Of a stretch of 41,583 nt of DNA, positions 16,554-24,024 are shown in pieces. The position numbers and the translations under genes were made by a program. Location of the stretch: positions 1 to 41,583 of the forward strand of contig JBDIVL010000035.1 in the NCBI GenBank assembly GCA_039794405.1. The letters run 5' to 3'. The DNA is from JBDIVL01 sp039794405. GTDB lineage: Bacteria > Planctomycetota > Brocadiia > Brocadiales > Brocadiaceae. Within the stretch, counting starts at the first letter, position 1; each line of letters opens with the position of its first letter. Under the pieces are notes generated by a model. The model did not search any database, was not told the origin of the DNA, and worked only from the letters and a program-made list of their open reading frames with translations.

Positions 16554-17912
16554 ATGAAAGGCCATACGATTATTCTGGTTGTTGATGACAAAGAAGAACA
16601 TGCAAACGCTACCGCAGAGGTACTTCAAAAGGTTGGATACAAATGTATCGTTGCTACAAGTGGTAGAGAGGGACTAAATATCATAAAAGCAGGAGAAGTA
16701 GACATTGTAATTACCGATCTCATCATGCACGACATAGATGGACTACAAATACTCAAAGCAACAAAAGAACGATTGCCCGATGCTGAGGTTATTTTGATTA
16801 CTGGTTATGGCACGGTTGAAACAGCGGTAGATGCAATGCAAAAAGGAGCGGCTACATATCTCTTAAAACCTATCAACATTAATCATTTGCGTGCAGAGGT
16901 CAGCAAACTTGTTGAGAAGCAGGATCTTATAAGAAGTAACAAAGAACTCCATAAACAGCTTGATGAGAAATTTGGGCTTTGTGGCATTATTGGAAATAGC
17001 CCGAGAATACAAAAGACGTTAAATATTGTTAAACAAATATCGGGAACCACGGCCACCGTACTTATTACTGGTGAGAGCGGCACGGGTAAAGAGCTCATTG
17101 CAAAAATTATCCATAACAACAGCCCTAGGAAAAACAGTCCGTTAGTTGTCTTAAATTCTGCTGCCATTCCTGAAAATCTTCTTGAGAGTGAACTCTTTGG
17201 ACATGAAAAAGGTGCTTTTACGGGAGCTATGTATCAACGGAAAGGAAAGTTTGAGTATGCACACTCCGGTACGTTGTTTTTAGATGAAATTGGTGATATG
17301 CCCCTTTCCGCACAGGCAAAATTATTACGAGTTATTGAAGATGGTGTAATTACACGTATTGGCAGTAACGAATCCATAGAGATCGACGTCCGCCTTATTA
17401 CTGCCACAAATCAAGATCTTGAAAAACTTATCAAGGAGGGAAAATTCAGGGAAGACCTTTATTTCCGGTTAAACGTTGTTTCTATCAGGTTGCCGCCATT
17501 AAGAGAAAGAGTTGAAGATATTCCCTTGCTTATCGATGCCTTTCTCCACGAATTTTCTCAAATACATAATAAAAAAATCACAAGTATATCTTCTGAAGCC
17601 AGAAAACTATTATATAAATATCCCTGGCCTGGTAATGTACGAGAATTAAAAAATTGTATCGAGAGTATGGTCGTTGTAAGCACAGGAGATACCATACACG
17701 TAGATGATATACCCGATCATATACAGCAGCGGAGTGAAAAAATCCCCACTTCCCCTGGTTTATCAGCAGGAATGACTATAGAAGAAGTCGAAAGGGAATT
17801 AATCAAAAATACGTTAGCCGCAGTAAGCGGAAATAGAGAAGAGGCATCAAAGATGCTTGGAATCGGTGAACGAACCCTTTACAGAAAATTAGACCGGTAT
17901 GATCTTAAATAG
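16554..17912 (+). CDS. NtrC-family sigma-54-dependent response regulator
   Basis: This 452-residue protein has three domains. The receiver (1-120) has D11/D12, phospho-acceptor D55 and K105. The AAA+ domain (about 143-380) has Walker A GESGTGKE (173-180), the GAFTGA loop (220-225) that contacts sigma-54, Walker B LFLDEIGDMP and an RLNVVSIRLPPLRER arginine-finger region. The Fis-type helix-turn-helix lies at about 410-452. It activates sigma-54 promoters when phosphorylated, most likely by the kinase encoded just upstream. I found no convincing -24/-12 promoter near it, so its targets are probably elsewhere. Confidence 0.95.
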   Translation: MKGHTIILVVDDKEEHANATAEVLQKVGYKCIVATSGREGLNIIKAGEVDIVITDLIMHDIDGLQILKATKERLPDAEVILITGYGTVETAVDAMQKGAATYLLKPININHLRAEVSKLVEKQDLIRSNKELHKQLDEKFGLCGIIGNSPRIQKTLNIVKQISGTTATVLITGESGTGKELIAKIIHNNSPRKNSPLVVLNSAAIPENLLESELFGHEKGAFTGAMYQRKGKFEYAHSGTLFLDEIGDMPLSAQAKLLRVIEDGVITRIGSNESIEIDVRLITATNQDLEKLIKEGKFREDLYFRLNVVSIRLPPLRERVEDIPLLIDAFLHEFSQIHNKKITSISSEARKLLYKYPWPGNVRELKNCIESMVVVSTGDTIHVDDIPDHIQQRSEKIPTSPGLSAGMTIEEVERELIKNTLAAVSGNREEASKMLGIGERTLYRKLDRYDLK

Positions 17913-17927
17913 GAAAAAAACCTATTT
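17907..17927 (+). terminator. Weak hairpin at the end of the regulator gene
   Basis: AAATAGG (17907-17913) and CCTATTT (17921-17927) form a perfect 7-base AU-rich stem that includes the stop codon of the response regulator. A T-rich stretch starts only about 10 bases later, so termination would be weak. Confidence 0.3.
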
Positions 17928-17953
17928 CCATGTGTTTTTAATTTGTTTTCAAT

Positions 17954-18331
17954 ATGCTTGAAATTAAATTATGTGCTAGTTGTAAAAGAAGCCTGTCAAA
18001 AAATGATATTGACTCCGGATATGCTGTTTATCAAGAGAGCGGAAAATTAATCTGTCGACAATGTTTTACCATAAAAACAAGAAAAGAAAAGGGGTACGAG
18101 GAGAAAGATTTTATTCTGGAATCTCTCCTAAATGAAGTAAAAAACATTAACCGGACTCTAACCTATGAGCCCGTTACATGGCTTAATATTCTCGCCTCTG
18201 TTATCCAATGTTTTGCTTTTGGCTCACTCGTTTTTGCTTACCTTAATCGTAATGGCGATGTTCATGCATACCTCTTGCTTGCCTTAATATTTCAGGTAAT
18301 GGCTTTAACCTTTTTTGTGATAAAAAAGTAA
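17954..18331 (+). CDS. Small zinc-ribbon protein with two membrane helices
   Basis: This 125-residue protein is not a family I can name. The N-terminus has two CxxC pairs (C7/C10 and C34/C37), giving a zinc-ribbon or LIM-like knuckle. A charged linker (40-70) is followed by two hydrophobic segments (about 75-96 and 103-123), with the C-terminus ending in KK. The zinc domain is probably cytoplasmic, anchored by a helical hairpin. It lies 41 bases after the response regulator in the same direction. The spacing would allow co-transcription, but a weak hairpin lies between. No obvious ribosome-binding site precedes the ATG. Confidence 0.65.
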   Translation: MLEIKLCASCKRSLSKNDIDSGYAVYQESGKLICRQCFTIKTRKEKGYEEKDFILESLLNEVKNINRTLTYEPVTWLNILASVIQCFAFGSLVFAYLNRNGDVHAYLLLALIFQVMALTFFVIKK

Positions 18332-18356
18332 GGCTAAAAACCATCAGAAAAACATC

Positions 18357-18384
18357 TTGACATTCTCTATATTCCTCTTATAAT
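18357..18384 (+). promoter_or_regulatory. Consensus sigma-70 promoter for the peroxiredoxin gene
   Basis: TTGACA (18357-18362), a 16-base spacer and TATAAT (18379-18384) match both consensus hexamers exactly. Transcription should begin near 18391, leaving a leader of about 45 bases with AAAAGGAG before the ATG at 18436. This is the strongest promoter I can see in the window. Confidence 0.78.
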
Positions 18385-18435
18385 GCGTACTGATATTTAT
18401 TTAACAATGATTACATTTTTAAAAGGAGAAAGAGT

Positions 18436-18957
18436 ATGGGTATAAATATCGGACAAAATGCACCTGAATTTACCTTGCAGGGTGTTGTAGGTACAAATTT
18501 TAAAGAAATACATTTACATGATTATAAAGGTAAGTGGGTCGTTCTTTTCTTCTATCCTCTTGATTTTACCTTTATTTGCCCTACTGAAATTACTGAATTC
18601 TCAAAACGAGATAGCGAATTTAAAGCGCTTAATGCACAGGTATTAGGTGTAAGTGTTGATAGTATTCATTCTCACAGGGCCTGGTTAAAAGAACTCGGAA
18701 ATCTTAATTACCCACTGCTTAGTGATATTACAAAAGAAATCTCTAGAAAGTATGGTGTATTACTTGAAGATAAGGGTATTACCTTAAGAGGTACATTTAT
18801 CATCGACCCGGAAGGAAAAGTACGGTATCAACTGGTTCATGATTTAGGTATCGGCCGGAGTGTTGAAGAAATACTGAGAGTGCTCAATGCATTGCAAACG
18901 GGAGAACTTTGTCCGGTAGAATGGAAACCCGGCAAAAAGACCTTGGGTAAGGCATAA
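18436..18957 (+). CDS. Typical 2-Cys peroxiredoxin (AhpC/TSA family)
   Basis: This 173-residue thiol peroxidase has the peroxidatic cysteine C48 in FYPLDFTFICPTEI, the supporting Arg in RGTFIIDPEG, and the resolving cysteine C159 in GELCPVEWKPG. It therefore belongs to the typical 2-Cys (AhpC/Prx1) class, which reduces H2O2, organic peroxides and peroxynitrite using thioredoxin or AhpF-like reductases. No reductase gene is adjacent. It is expressed from its own consensus promoter, suggesting high constitutive expression. Confidence 0.93.
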   Translation: MGINIGQNAPEFTLQGVVGTNFKEIHLHDYKGKWVVLFFYPLDFTFICPTEITEFSKRDSEFKALNAQVLGVSVDSIHSHRAWLKELGNLNYPLLSDITKEISRKYGVLLEDKGITLRGTFIIDPEGKVRYQLVHDLGIGRSVEEILRVLNALQTGELCPVEWKPGKKTLGKA

Positions 18958-19056
18958 AAAATAGAGACGGTCTGGCGGGTCATCTCTCAGGGTGGGTTCA
19001 ATCTTGTAGTTAAACCATATATTTGGCATTGGTTTATACGTTTTTGATCGATTCTA

Positions 19057-19199
19057 GGCATAGGAAACATGCCAAACATTTCGGTTCAATAGTGGATGAT
19101 TGAACCAACCCTTGTAGAGGCGATCTGAGGAAGGAATTTCTGCTCTTGTTTTCTCTATCGGCCATGCAGGTAGGTTGAGCGAGAATGAAACCCAACCTA
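19057..19199. repeat. Cluster of intergenic palindromes after the peroxiredoxin gene
   Basis: The 259-base convergent gap holds three perfect short inverted repeats: GGCAT/ATGCC (19057-19073), GGTTCAAT/ATTGAACC (19083-19106) and TAGGTTG/CAACCTA (19171-19199). The last has the form of a 'GGTAGGTTGAGC...GAAACCCAACC' repeat that I recall as dispersed in other genomes. A half-copy of similar wording lies on the opposite strand near 23191-23210. No gene is evident in the gap. Confidence 0.45.
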
Positions 19200-19216
19200 A
19201 TCCTATAGTAGAATGA

Positions 19217-21355
19217 TTAAAAAGAGAAAGAGCGACCACTCTCTTTCTCAATCTTACACAATAACCCCCTCAACTGATATGATCCAAACGCTGGGTCATA
19301 TGGAGGGTTATTGTTTGTAAGCATATTCGCATTAGATTCCCAGACTCCATAGTCAGGACCATCTCTCTCAGGAAACCACCAACCGTGCTCAACATTTATT
19401 ACTTTCGGGTGAATATCTTCTGTAATTAATGCCCTCATCTTTATACTTCCTCTGGGAGAAGTAACGATAACCCAATCTCCATATTGGATTCCATGTAAGT
19501 TCGCAACTTCAGGATGCATTTCTACCTGTGGATCAGGTCTACGCTTTCTTAATGATGGTATTTGTCGATGCTCACTCTGGAAAAATTCTTTTCTACGACT
19601 GCCTGTAATAAGTATATAGGGGAATTTTCTAAAAAGTTCCGGTGTTTGTAAAGGACCCTCAGGGGGTTCCTTAAAGGTAGGTAAAGGATCGTAACCCATC
19701 CTTTCCAGCGTTTTACAATAAAGTTCAAGTTTTTTTGAAGGGGTTCTAAAACCTTTTTTTTCAAATTTTCTATACTCATGCGGCGGATGGAGAAACATTT
19801 GCTCTTTGAGTTTCTGATATGTTAAACTGAGCGGCTCTAGCTGGTATTTTATAATATCCTCCAGGGTGTCTTCGTTTCCTGGCAAGCTAAGTCTTCTGGA
19901 CAGCTCATTCATTATCCATTCGTCTTGTTTGCATTCACCCACCTGCGTAATCTTTTGCTGCGCCATAACCATATTCTCTACTACCAAAGGATAACCAATA
20001 ACCTGTTCTACTTCCGGCCATAAAGCAGCGGGTAGTACATAATCGGCTATCGCGGCGGTAGGGGTCATGAAAAGATCAGTAACAACGAGCAAATCCAGTT
20101 TCTGCAAGCTCTCATAAACCTCCCGGGAATTCGCCACAGTAGTTAACGGGTTATTACCAAATATCAAGAGGGCTCTTACCCTGTACGGTTCACCTATCCT
20201 CATAGCCTTGAATAGTGTGGGAATATGGGCAGAGGGCATAAAAGCACGCCACCCCCCCAAAAGTTTATAATCTTCAGCACCAAGGCGCTTCTTTAGCATA
20301 CCTTCTGGAAGTTTCTCCTTTAAGGTTGGATAACTGCGGATTACATTCATCCCAAGGATATCGCCTCCAGGAATATCAATGTTTCCAGTTATAGCCCGCA
20401 GGATAGCAACAGCCCTCACGGTTTGCAAAGAATTCGAGTTTTGTTCAATACCAAGCCCCCATTCCAGCACAGCAGGTTTGTTCAACGCATACGTCCTTGC
20501 CGCCTTTATAATATCAATAGAAGATACCCAGGTTAGTGTCTCTGCCCATTCCGGGGTAAACAACTCTACATGTTGTTTCAGTTCATGAAAGCCAATAGTC
20601 CATTGCTCTACAAAATCCTTATCATAGAGACCCTCTTTTATAATAACATGGATCATTGCAAGGGCCAGGGCCGCATCTGTACCGGGTCTTACGGCTAGCC
20701 ACTGTTCACAACGTTTTGCAGTCTCCGATCTCCTTGGATCAATAGCAATCCCTTTAGCACCTTTATCCAAAGCCCTTTTAACTGAAATGGCTAACTCTCC
20801 ATCGGGACCAGATACAAGTGGATTATGTCCCCAAAACAGAATACATTTAGGAGAAACCTCTCCATAATAATCCCCTACGACAAAACTACCATACATTAAA
20901 TTGCTTACGGTAATCCTTGGAATAAAACATTGGGCAAGACCAGGTTCATACCAATTTGGTGTACCAAGGGCGTTTGCAAACCTTACGACGTGCATATAAT
21001 GATGCCGCCCGGTTCCCTGTCCCAAGGCAATAGATTCAGGACCGAATTCCTTACGGATCTTATCTAATTGAATAGTAATACCACCCAATACCTCATCCCA
21101 GGAAATATGCTCCCACTGTCCACATCCCCTCTCCCCTTTTCTTCGAAGCGGCTGACGAAGACGGTCTGGATGATTTGCAATCGCAGGAGTCATAATGCCC
21201 TTAATACACATCCATCCTTTATTCATTGGCGATGCAGGATCACCTTTCACCCTTACGACCTTACCATCCCTAACAAAAACAAGCACCCCGCAGCCACCGT
21301 GACATATTCTGCAAACACTTCTGAAAACTTGTTCATCATCTCGCAGTTTTGACAT
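19217..21355 (-). CDS. Molybdopterin oxidoreductase family enzyme, acetylene hydratase/formate dehydrogenase-like
   Basis: This 712-residue DMSO-reductase-superfamily protein begins with a [4Fe-4S] site CxxCxxxC...C (C15, C18, C22, C50 counted from the ATG at 21355), then GWMCIKG. C143 in EPGLAQCFIPR lies where the molybdenum/tungsten ligand of this superfamily is expected. Later signs are FWGHNPL, IDPRRSETA, LEWGLGIEQ, IFGNNPL and the C-terminal cofactor domain with HGWWFPER. There is no twin-arginine signal, so it is probably cytoplasmic. No electron-transfer subunit is adjacent, as in acetylene hydratase-like enzymes, but the substrate cannot be assigned. An in-frame GTG lies one codon upstream. 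The final codons lie inside a terminator. Confidence 0.85.
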   Translation of the reverse strand: MSKLRDDEQVFRSVCRICHGGCGVLVFVRDGKVVRVKGDPASPMNKGWMCIKGIMTPAIANHPDRLRQPLRRKGERGCGQWEHISWDEVLGGITIQLDKIRKEFGPESIALGQGTGRHHYMHVVRFANALGTPNWYEPGLAQCFIPRITVSNLMYGSFVVGDYYGEVSPKCILFWGHNPLVSGPDGELAISVKRALDKGAKGIAIDPRRSETAKRCEQWLAVRPGTDAALALAMIHVIIKEGLYDKDFVEQWTIGFHELKQHVELFTPEWAETLTWVSSIDIIKAARTYALNKPAVLEWGLGIEQNSNSLQTVRAVAILRAITGNIDIPGGDILGMNVIRSYPTLKEKLPEGMLKKRLGAEDYKLLGGWRAFMPSAHIPTLFKAMRIGEPYRVRALLIFGNNPLTTVANSREVYESLQKLDLLVVTDLFMTPTAAIADYVLPAALWPEVEQVIGYPLVVENMVMAQQKITQVGECKQDEWIMNELSRRLSLPGNEDTLEDIIKYQLEPLSLTYQKLKEQMFLHPPHEYRKFEKKGFRTPSKKLELYCKTLERMGYDPLPTFKEPPEGPLQTPELFRKFPYILITGSRRKEFFQSEHRQIPSLRKRRPDPQVEMHPEVANLHGIQYGDWVIVTSPRGSIKMRALITEDIHPKVINVEHGWWFPERDGPDYGVWESNANMLTNNNPPYDPAFGSYQLRGLLCKIEKESGRSFSF
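19219..19249 (-). terminator. Intrinsic terminator built into the end of the molybdopterin enzyme gene
   Basis: On the minus strand GAGAAAGAG (19249-19241) pairs with CTCTTTCTC (19232-19224) over 9 bases with an 8-base loop, followed by TTTTT (19223-19219). The T-run and the TAA stop codon overlap, so the last eight residues are encoded by the terminator itself. The stem also works on the plus strand, but without a T-run there. Confidence 0.75.
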
Positions 21356-21460
21356 CACCTGTTTCCTAAAAATTTTCCTAAATTTTTACTGAAAAATGCC
21401 GATATATTATTAAGAGAATTCCTTTGTTATTTACATTAACTTTTTCTTTGGAGATACAAA

Positions 21461-21919
21461 ATGAGTGCTATTACAGGAATTGGCAACCCTTGGGCTCCTA
21501 ATCCTGGCCAACTCAACAGGATGACAGTTAACATGATAAATGACAAAGATACTGATGGGGATAAGGCCTTAAATGCAAAAGAGTTAGACATCCATGAGGA
21601 TGTTTTCACAAAAATCGATATCAATAAGGATGGAAAAGCAGACAGAGAAGAACTCAATATCTACTATCCCAAAAGCAAGGTAGATATGCCTACCGTTCAG
21701 CTTATCGAAACCAAAGATGCCGATGGAGATAAAACCCTTAATGCAGAAGAATTAAATATCTCTAAAGACACCTTTGCAAAAATAGACGCCAATGGTGACG
21801 ATAAGGCGGATAGAGACGAGCTTAACGCTGCACATCCCCTCAATGAACTATACAATGTATTGGCTTACCAATCCAATAATATAAAAAATCCTGTCCATAC
21901 CATCGATACAACGGTGTAA
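21461..21919 (+). CDS. Four-EF-hand calcium-binding protein
   Basis: This 152-residue protein has no signal peptide. It holds four EF-hand-like loops: D30-E41, D53-E64, D86-E97 and D109-E120, each with acidic residues at positions 1, 3, 5 and 12. Residues 25-70 and 81-126 are obvious copies of each other (for example KIDINKDGKADREELN against KIDANGDDKADRDELN), so the gene arose by internal duplication of an EF-hand pair. It probably binds Ca2+; partner and role are unknown. TTGGAGA lies 5-11 bases before the ATG. It is transcribed divergently from the molybdopterin gene and converges on the glycosyltransferase gene with only 10 bases between. Confidence 0.85.
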   Translation: MSAITGIGNPWAPNPGQLNRMTVNMINDKDTDGDKALNAKELDIHEDVFTKIDINKDGKADREELNIYYPKSKVDMPTVQLIETKDADGDKTLNAEELNISKDTFAKIDANGDDKADRDELNAAHPLNELYNVLAYQSNNIKNPVHTIDTTV

Positions 21920-21929
21920 CCAAAATATG

Positions 21930-22916
21930 TTAAATCTTTCGGGAACAGCCGATACCGTATAACATTCCAAATCCTAATGAACCAGCCCTAATAGAAAGAA
22001 AAAATGGCGTAAGGATACCAATAACTGGATCCTTTCTAACGGCTAATACCCAAAAAGGAAGCGATAACATACAGAAAGATATGGCTGTAATAACGGAAAG
22101 CCATATTCCTTTAAAAGAAACGATGGCAAATGGAATAACAGCTAGCAGAAGAAATAGGAAAAGGATTTGTAGTTTTAAAGTTTGTGGTGTATAAGTATCC
22201 TTAAGCATTTTATCCGGAAATTTTTTGTAAACTACCATCCTCCAATAACCACGCCAAAATTTAAGCTTCATATATCTTGCGAGAGAATTCGGATGATTCA
22301 GATGGTAAACTATGGCTTCCGGATTAAAAACCATCTTATAGTTAAGCTTCGACATCCTGTACGAAAGCTCTGTATCTTCGTTATTTGCTACAGGAAAATT
22401 TGTATCAAATCCCCCCATCTGTAAAAATATACTCCTACGATAACCAGCAGAATAGGTATCTATCATATCAATAGATTTTGCTCTTTTTAACATCTCAAAC
22501 CTTTCCTCAAACTCAAGTTGAGCAAATCGTGCCATGATACTTTTCTGCCTGTTCCTATATGCACCTTTGACGGCCATTACTTCCGGCTCTTCAAAGGGCC
22601 TAATCATTTCTTCAATCCAGTTATCGGAAGGAACACAATCGGAGTCAGTAAAGAGGATTATTTCTCCTTTCGCTTCCTTCGCTCCAATATTCCTTGCAGC
22701 AGCGGGACCCTGGTTTTTTTGAAAAAGGTATTTTACCGGATAAGCTCTAACAATTTCCGCAGTCCTATCGGTAGAACCATCATCAATAATAATTATCTCG
22801 TAGTCATCGCACTGATATTTCTGCGCCAAAAGGGCTTCAATACACTTGCTAATGAATTTTTGAGAATTGTATGCTGGAACAATCACTGAGACTTTCATAG
22901 TCAGAAGTTTCTTCAT
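21930..22916 (-). CDS. Family 2 glycosyltransferase, membrane-associated
   Basis: This 328-residue GT-A enzyme starts with VSVIVPAYNSQKFISKCIEALLAQ and has the IIIIDDGSTD nucleotide-binding segment, the metal-binding FTDSDC (DxD-type) motif and the NEDTELSYRMSK catalytic region. The C-terminal 85 residues hold two or three hydrophobic segments, so it is membrane-associated. GT2 enzymes add sugars to lipid carriers or growing glycans. The ATG at 22916 has GAGG about 9 bases upstream; an in-frame ATG at 22898 is possible. It is separated from the main polysaccharide locus by the cyclophilin gene and two repeats. The acceptor and sugar are not predictable. Confidence 0.87.
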   Translation of the reverse strand: MKKLLTMKVSVIVPAYNSQKFISKCIEALLAQKYQCDDYEIIIIDDGSTDRTAEIVRAYPVKYLFQKNQGPAAARNIGAKEAKGEIILFTDSDCVPSDNWIEEMIRPFEEPEVMAVKGAYRNRQKSIMARFAQLEFEERFEMLKRAKSIDMIDTYSAGYRRSIFLQMGGFDTNFPVANNEDTELSYRMSKLNYKMVFNPEAIVYHLNHPNSLARYMKLKFWRGYWRMVVYKKFPDKMLKDTYTPQTLKLQILFLFLLLAVIPFAIVSFKGIWLSVITAISFCMLSLPFWVLAVRKDPVIGILTPFFLSIRAGSLGFGMLYGIGCSRKI

Positions 22917-22930
22917 CAAGTTAACCTCGT

Positions 22931-23080
22931 GGTGTGGACATTACTTACCAAAATACCGCTCAGTTGTCCGAGTTGCTTATTTTTCTGTGAACAATGCCCA
23001 CCCTACATGACTAAGGACACAGACAAACAAAGTTTGTCCGTACCATCCTGAAAACCGTATACATAAAATGAAAATTCCTA
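22931..23080. repeat. Palindromic repeat copy A (degenerate)
   Basis: This block aligns along its whole length with copy B at 23841-23992. Shared landmarks are GGACATT near the left end, ACAATGCCCACCCTAC against GCAATGCCCACCCTAC, the 'GACAAAC.AAGTTTG.CC' centre and the shared right end AAAATGAAAATTCCTA. It is more diverged than copy B, so its arms no longer pair well. It occupies half of the 302-base gap between the glycosyltransferase and cyclophilin genes. The rest of that gap has a small palindrome (AAGCC/GGCTT, 23156-23173) and half of another repeat (23191-23210), and no gene that I can support. Confidence 0.7.
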
Positions 23081-23218
23081 TACGATCGAGGTAATACCAA
23101 TATACCATATGGGTAAGCCTGCCTGAGTTTTGAAGGGCAAAGCGAAGCCACCATAAAGCCATTTAAACGGCTTAAACTGTTTTTGATGCGTTCGCTTCCT
23201 CAACCTACAGGAAAACCC

Positions 23219-23791
23219 CTATTCTAATATTGTCGCTTTTTCAATAACCACAGGAGAAACAGGTACGTCACGGTGTCCGGCCTTTGTTGTAGTAGATACA
23301 CTCTCAACTGCATCTACCACATTCATACCTTCTACAACTTTACCAAATACACAATACCCCCAGCCTTCCATATTCTTCCTCTTGTAATCGAGAAAGGCAT
23401 TATCTACCGTGTTGATAAAGAATTGGGCAGTAGCAGAGTGGGGACTCATTGTACGTGCCATAGCAACGGAACCACGCCGGTTCTTAAGTCCATTATCAGC
23501 CTCGTTGGTAATCGGATCACGGGTAGGTTTTTGCTGCATATTTGGGGTAAACCCACCACCCTGAACCATGAATCCTCTGATCACCCGATGAAAGACAGTA
23601 CCATTATAAAATCCATCTTTAACATAATTAAGAAAATTTTCTACGGTTTTTGGGGCAGCCTCGGAATCAAGCTCAAGGACTATAACACCGAGATTGGTTT
23701 CTAACCGAACATGTGGATTTGATGAATTTGCCCAGGTAGACTGCACAAAACCAAATAAAGCAACAACAATAATACCTATAATTACTCTCAA
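23219..23791 (-). CDS. Exported cyclophilin-type peptidyl-prolyl isomerase
   Basis: This 190-residue protein has a signal peptide (residues 1-21, cleavage near TWA-N) and a full cyclophilin domain: FHRVIRGFMVQGGGF with the catalytic Arg, the SVAMAR and SATAQFFIN blocks and the GYCVFGKVVEGMNVVD motif. It catalyses proline isomerisation to help proteins fold outside the cytoplasm. The start codon is TTG: GGAGG sits 6 bases upstream and no ATG or GTG is available in a sensible place. The gene is bracketed by two copies of the same palindromic repeat and seems to be transcribed alone. Confidence 0.92.
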   Translation of the reverse strand: MRVIIGIIVVALFGFVQSTWANSSNPHVRLETNLGVIVLELDSEAAPKTVENFLNYVKDGFYNGTVFHRVIRGFMVQGGGFTPNMQQKPTRDPITNEADNGLKNRRGSVAMARTMSPHSATAQFFINTVDNAFLDYKRKNMEGWGYCVFGKVVEGMNVVDAVESVSTTTKAGHRDVPVSPVVIEKATILE

Positions 23792-23840
23792 AGTAATCCT
23801 CCTTCTATTACATTACTATAGCTTTTATCAAGCTAAGCTG

Positions 23841-23992
23841 GGTAGGGTGGACATTGCCCACCAAAATATCGTTCACTTATCCGCTTTGCTTAATTTTCGG
23901 TGGGCAATGCCCACCCTACTTGACTGAGAACACGGACAAACAAGTTTGCCCATGCCACCCAAAAAACTGCTTCAACAAAATGAAAATTCCTA
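23841..23992. repeat. REPIN-like palindromic repeat copy B (intact arms)
   Basis: The left arm (23842-23866) and right arm (23894-23919) are inverted copies of each other, 25-26 bases long with two differences. Each arm is itself nearly palindromic (GGTGGGCAATGCCCACC in the right arm). The spacer is 27 bases. A conserved right-hand extension runs to AAAATGAAAATTCCTA at 23992 and is shared with copy A, 910 bases away. Paired inverted REP units are the layout of REPIN/MITE-like elements. It lies upstream of the cyclophilin gene and downstream of the radical-SAM gene, and could fold into a long hairpin in either transcript. Confidence 0.8.
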
Positions 23993-24024
23993 AACAATGT
24001 TTGCTGTGCTAACAAAAAAGATTA

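Noticed and set aside
22977..23162. 61-codon minus-strand open frame in the glycosyltransferase/cyclophilin gap
   Set aside because: It lies mostly within repeat copy A and its translation is low in complexity with no good start; the DNA is better explained as repeat.
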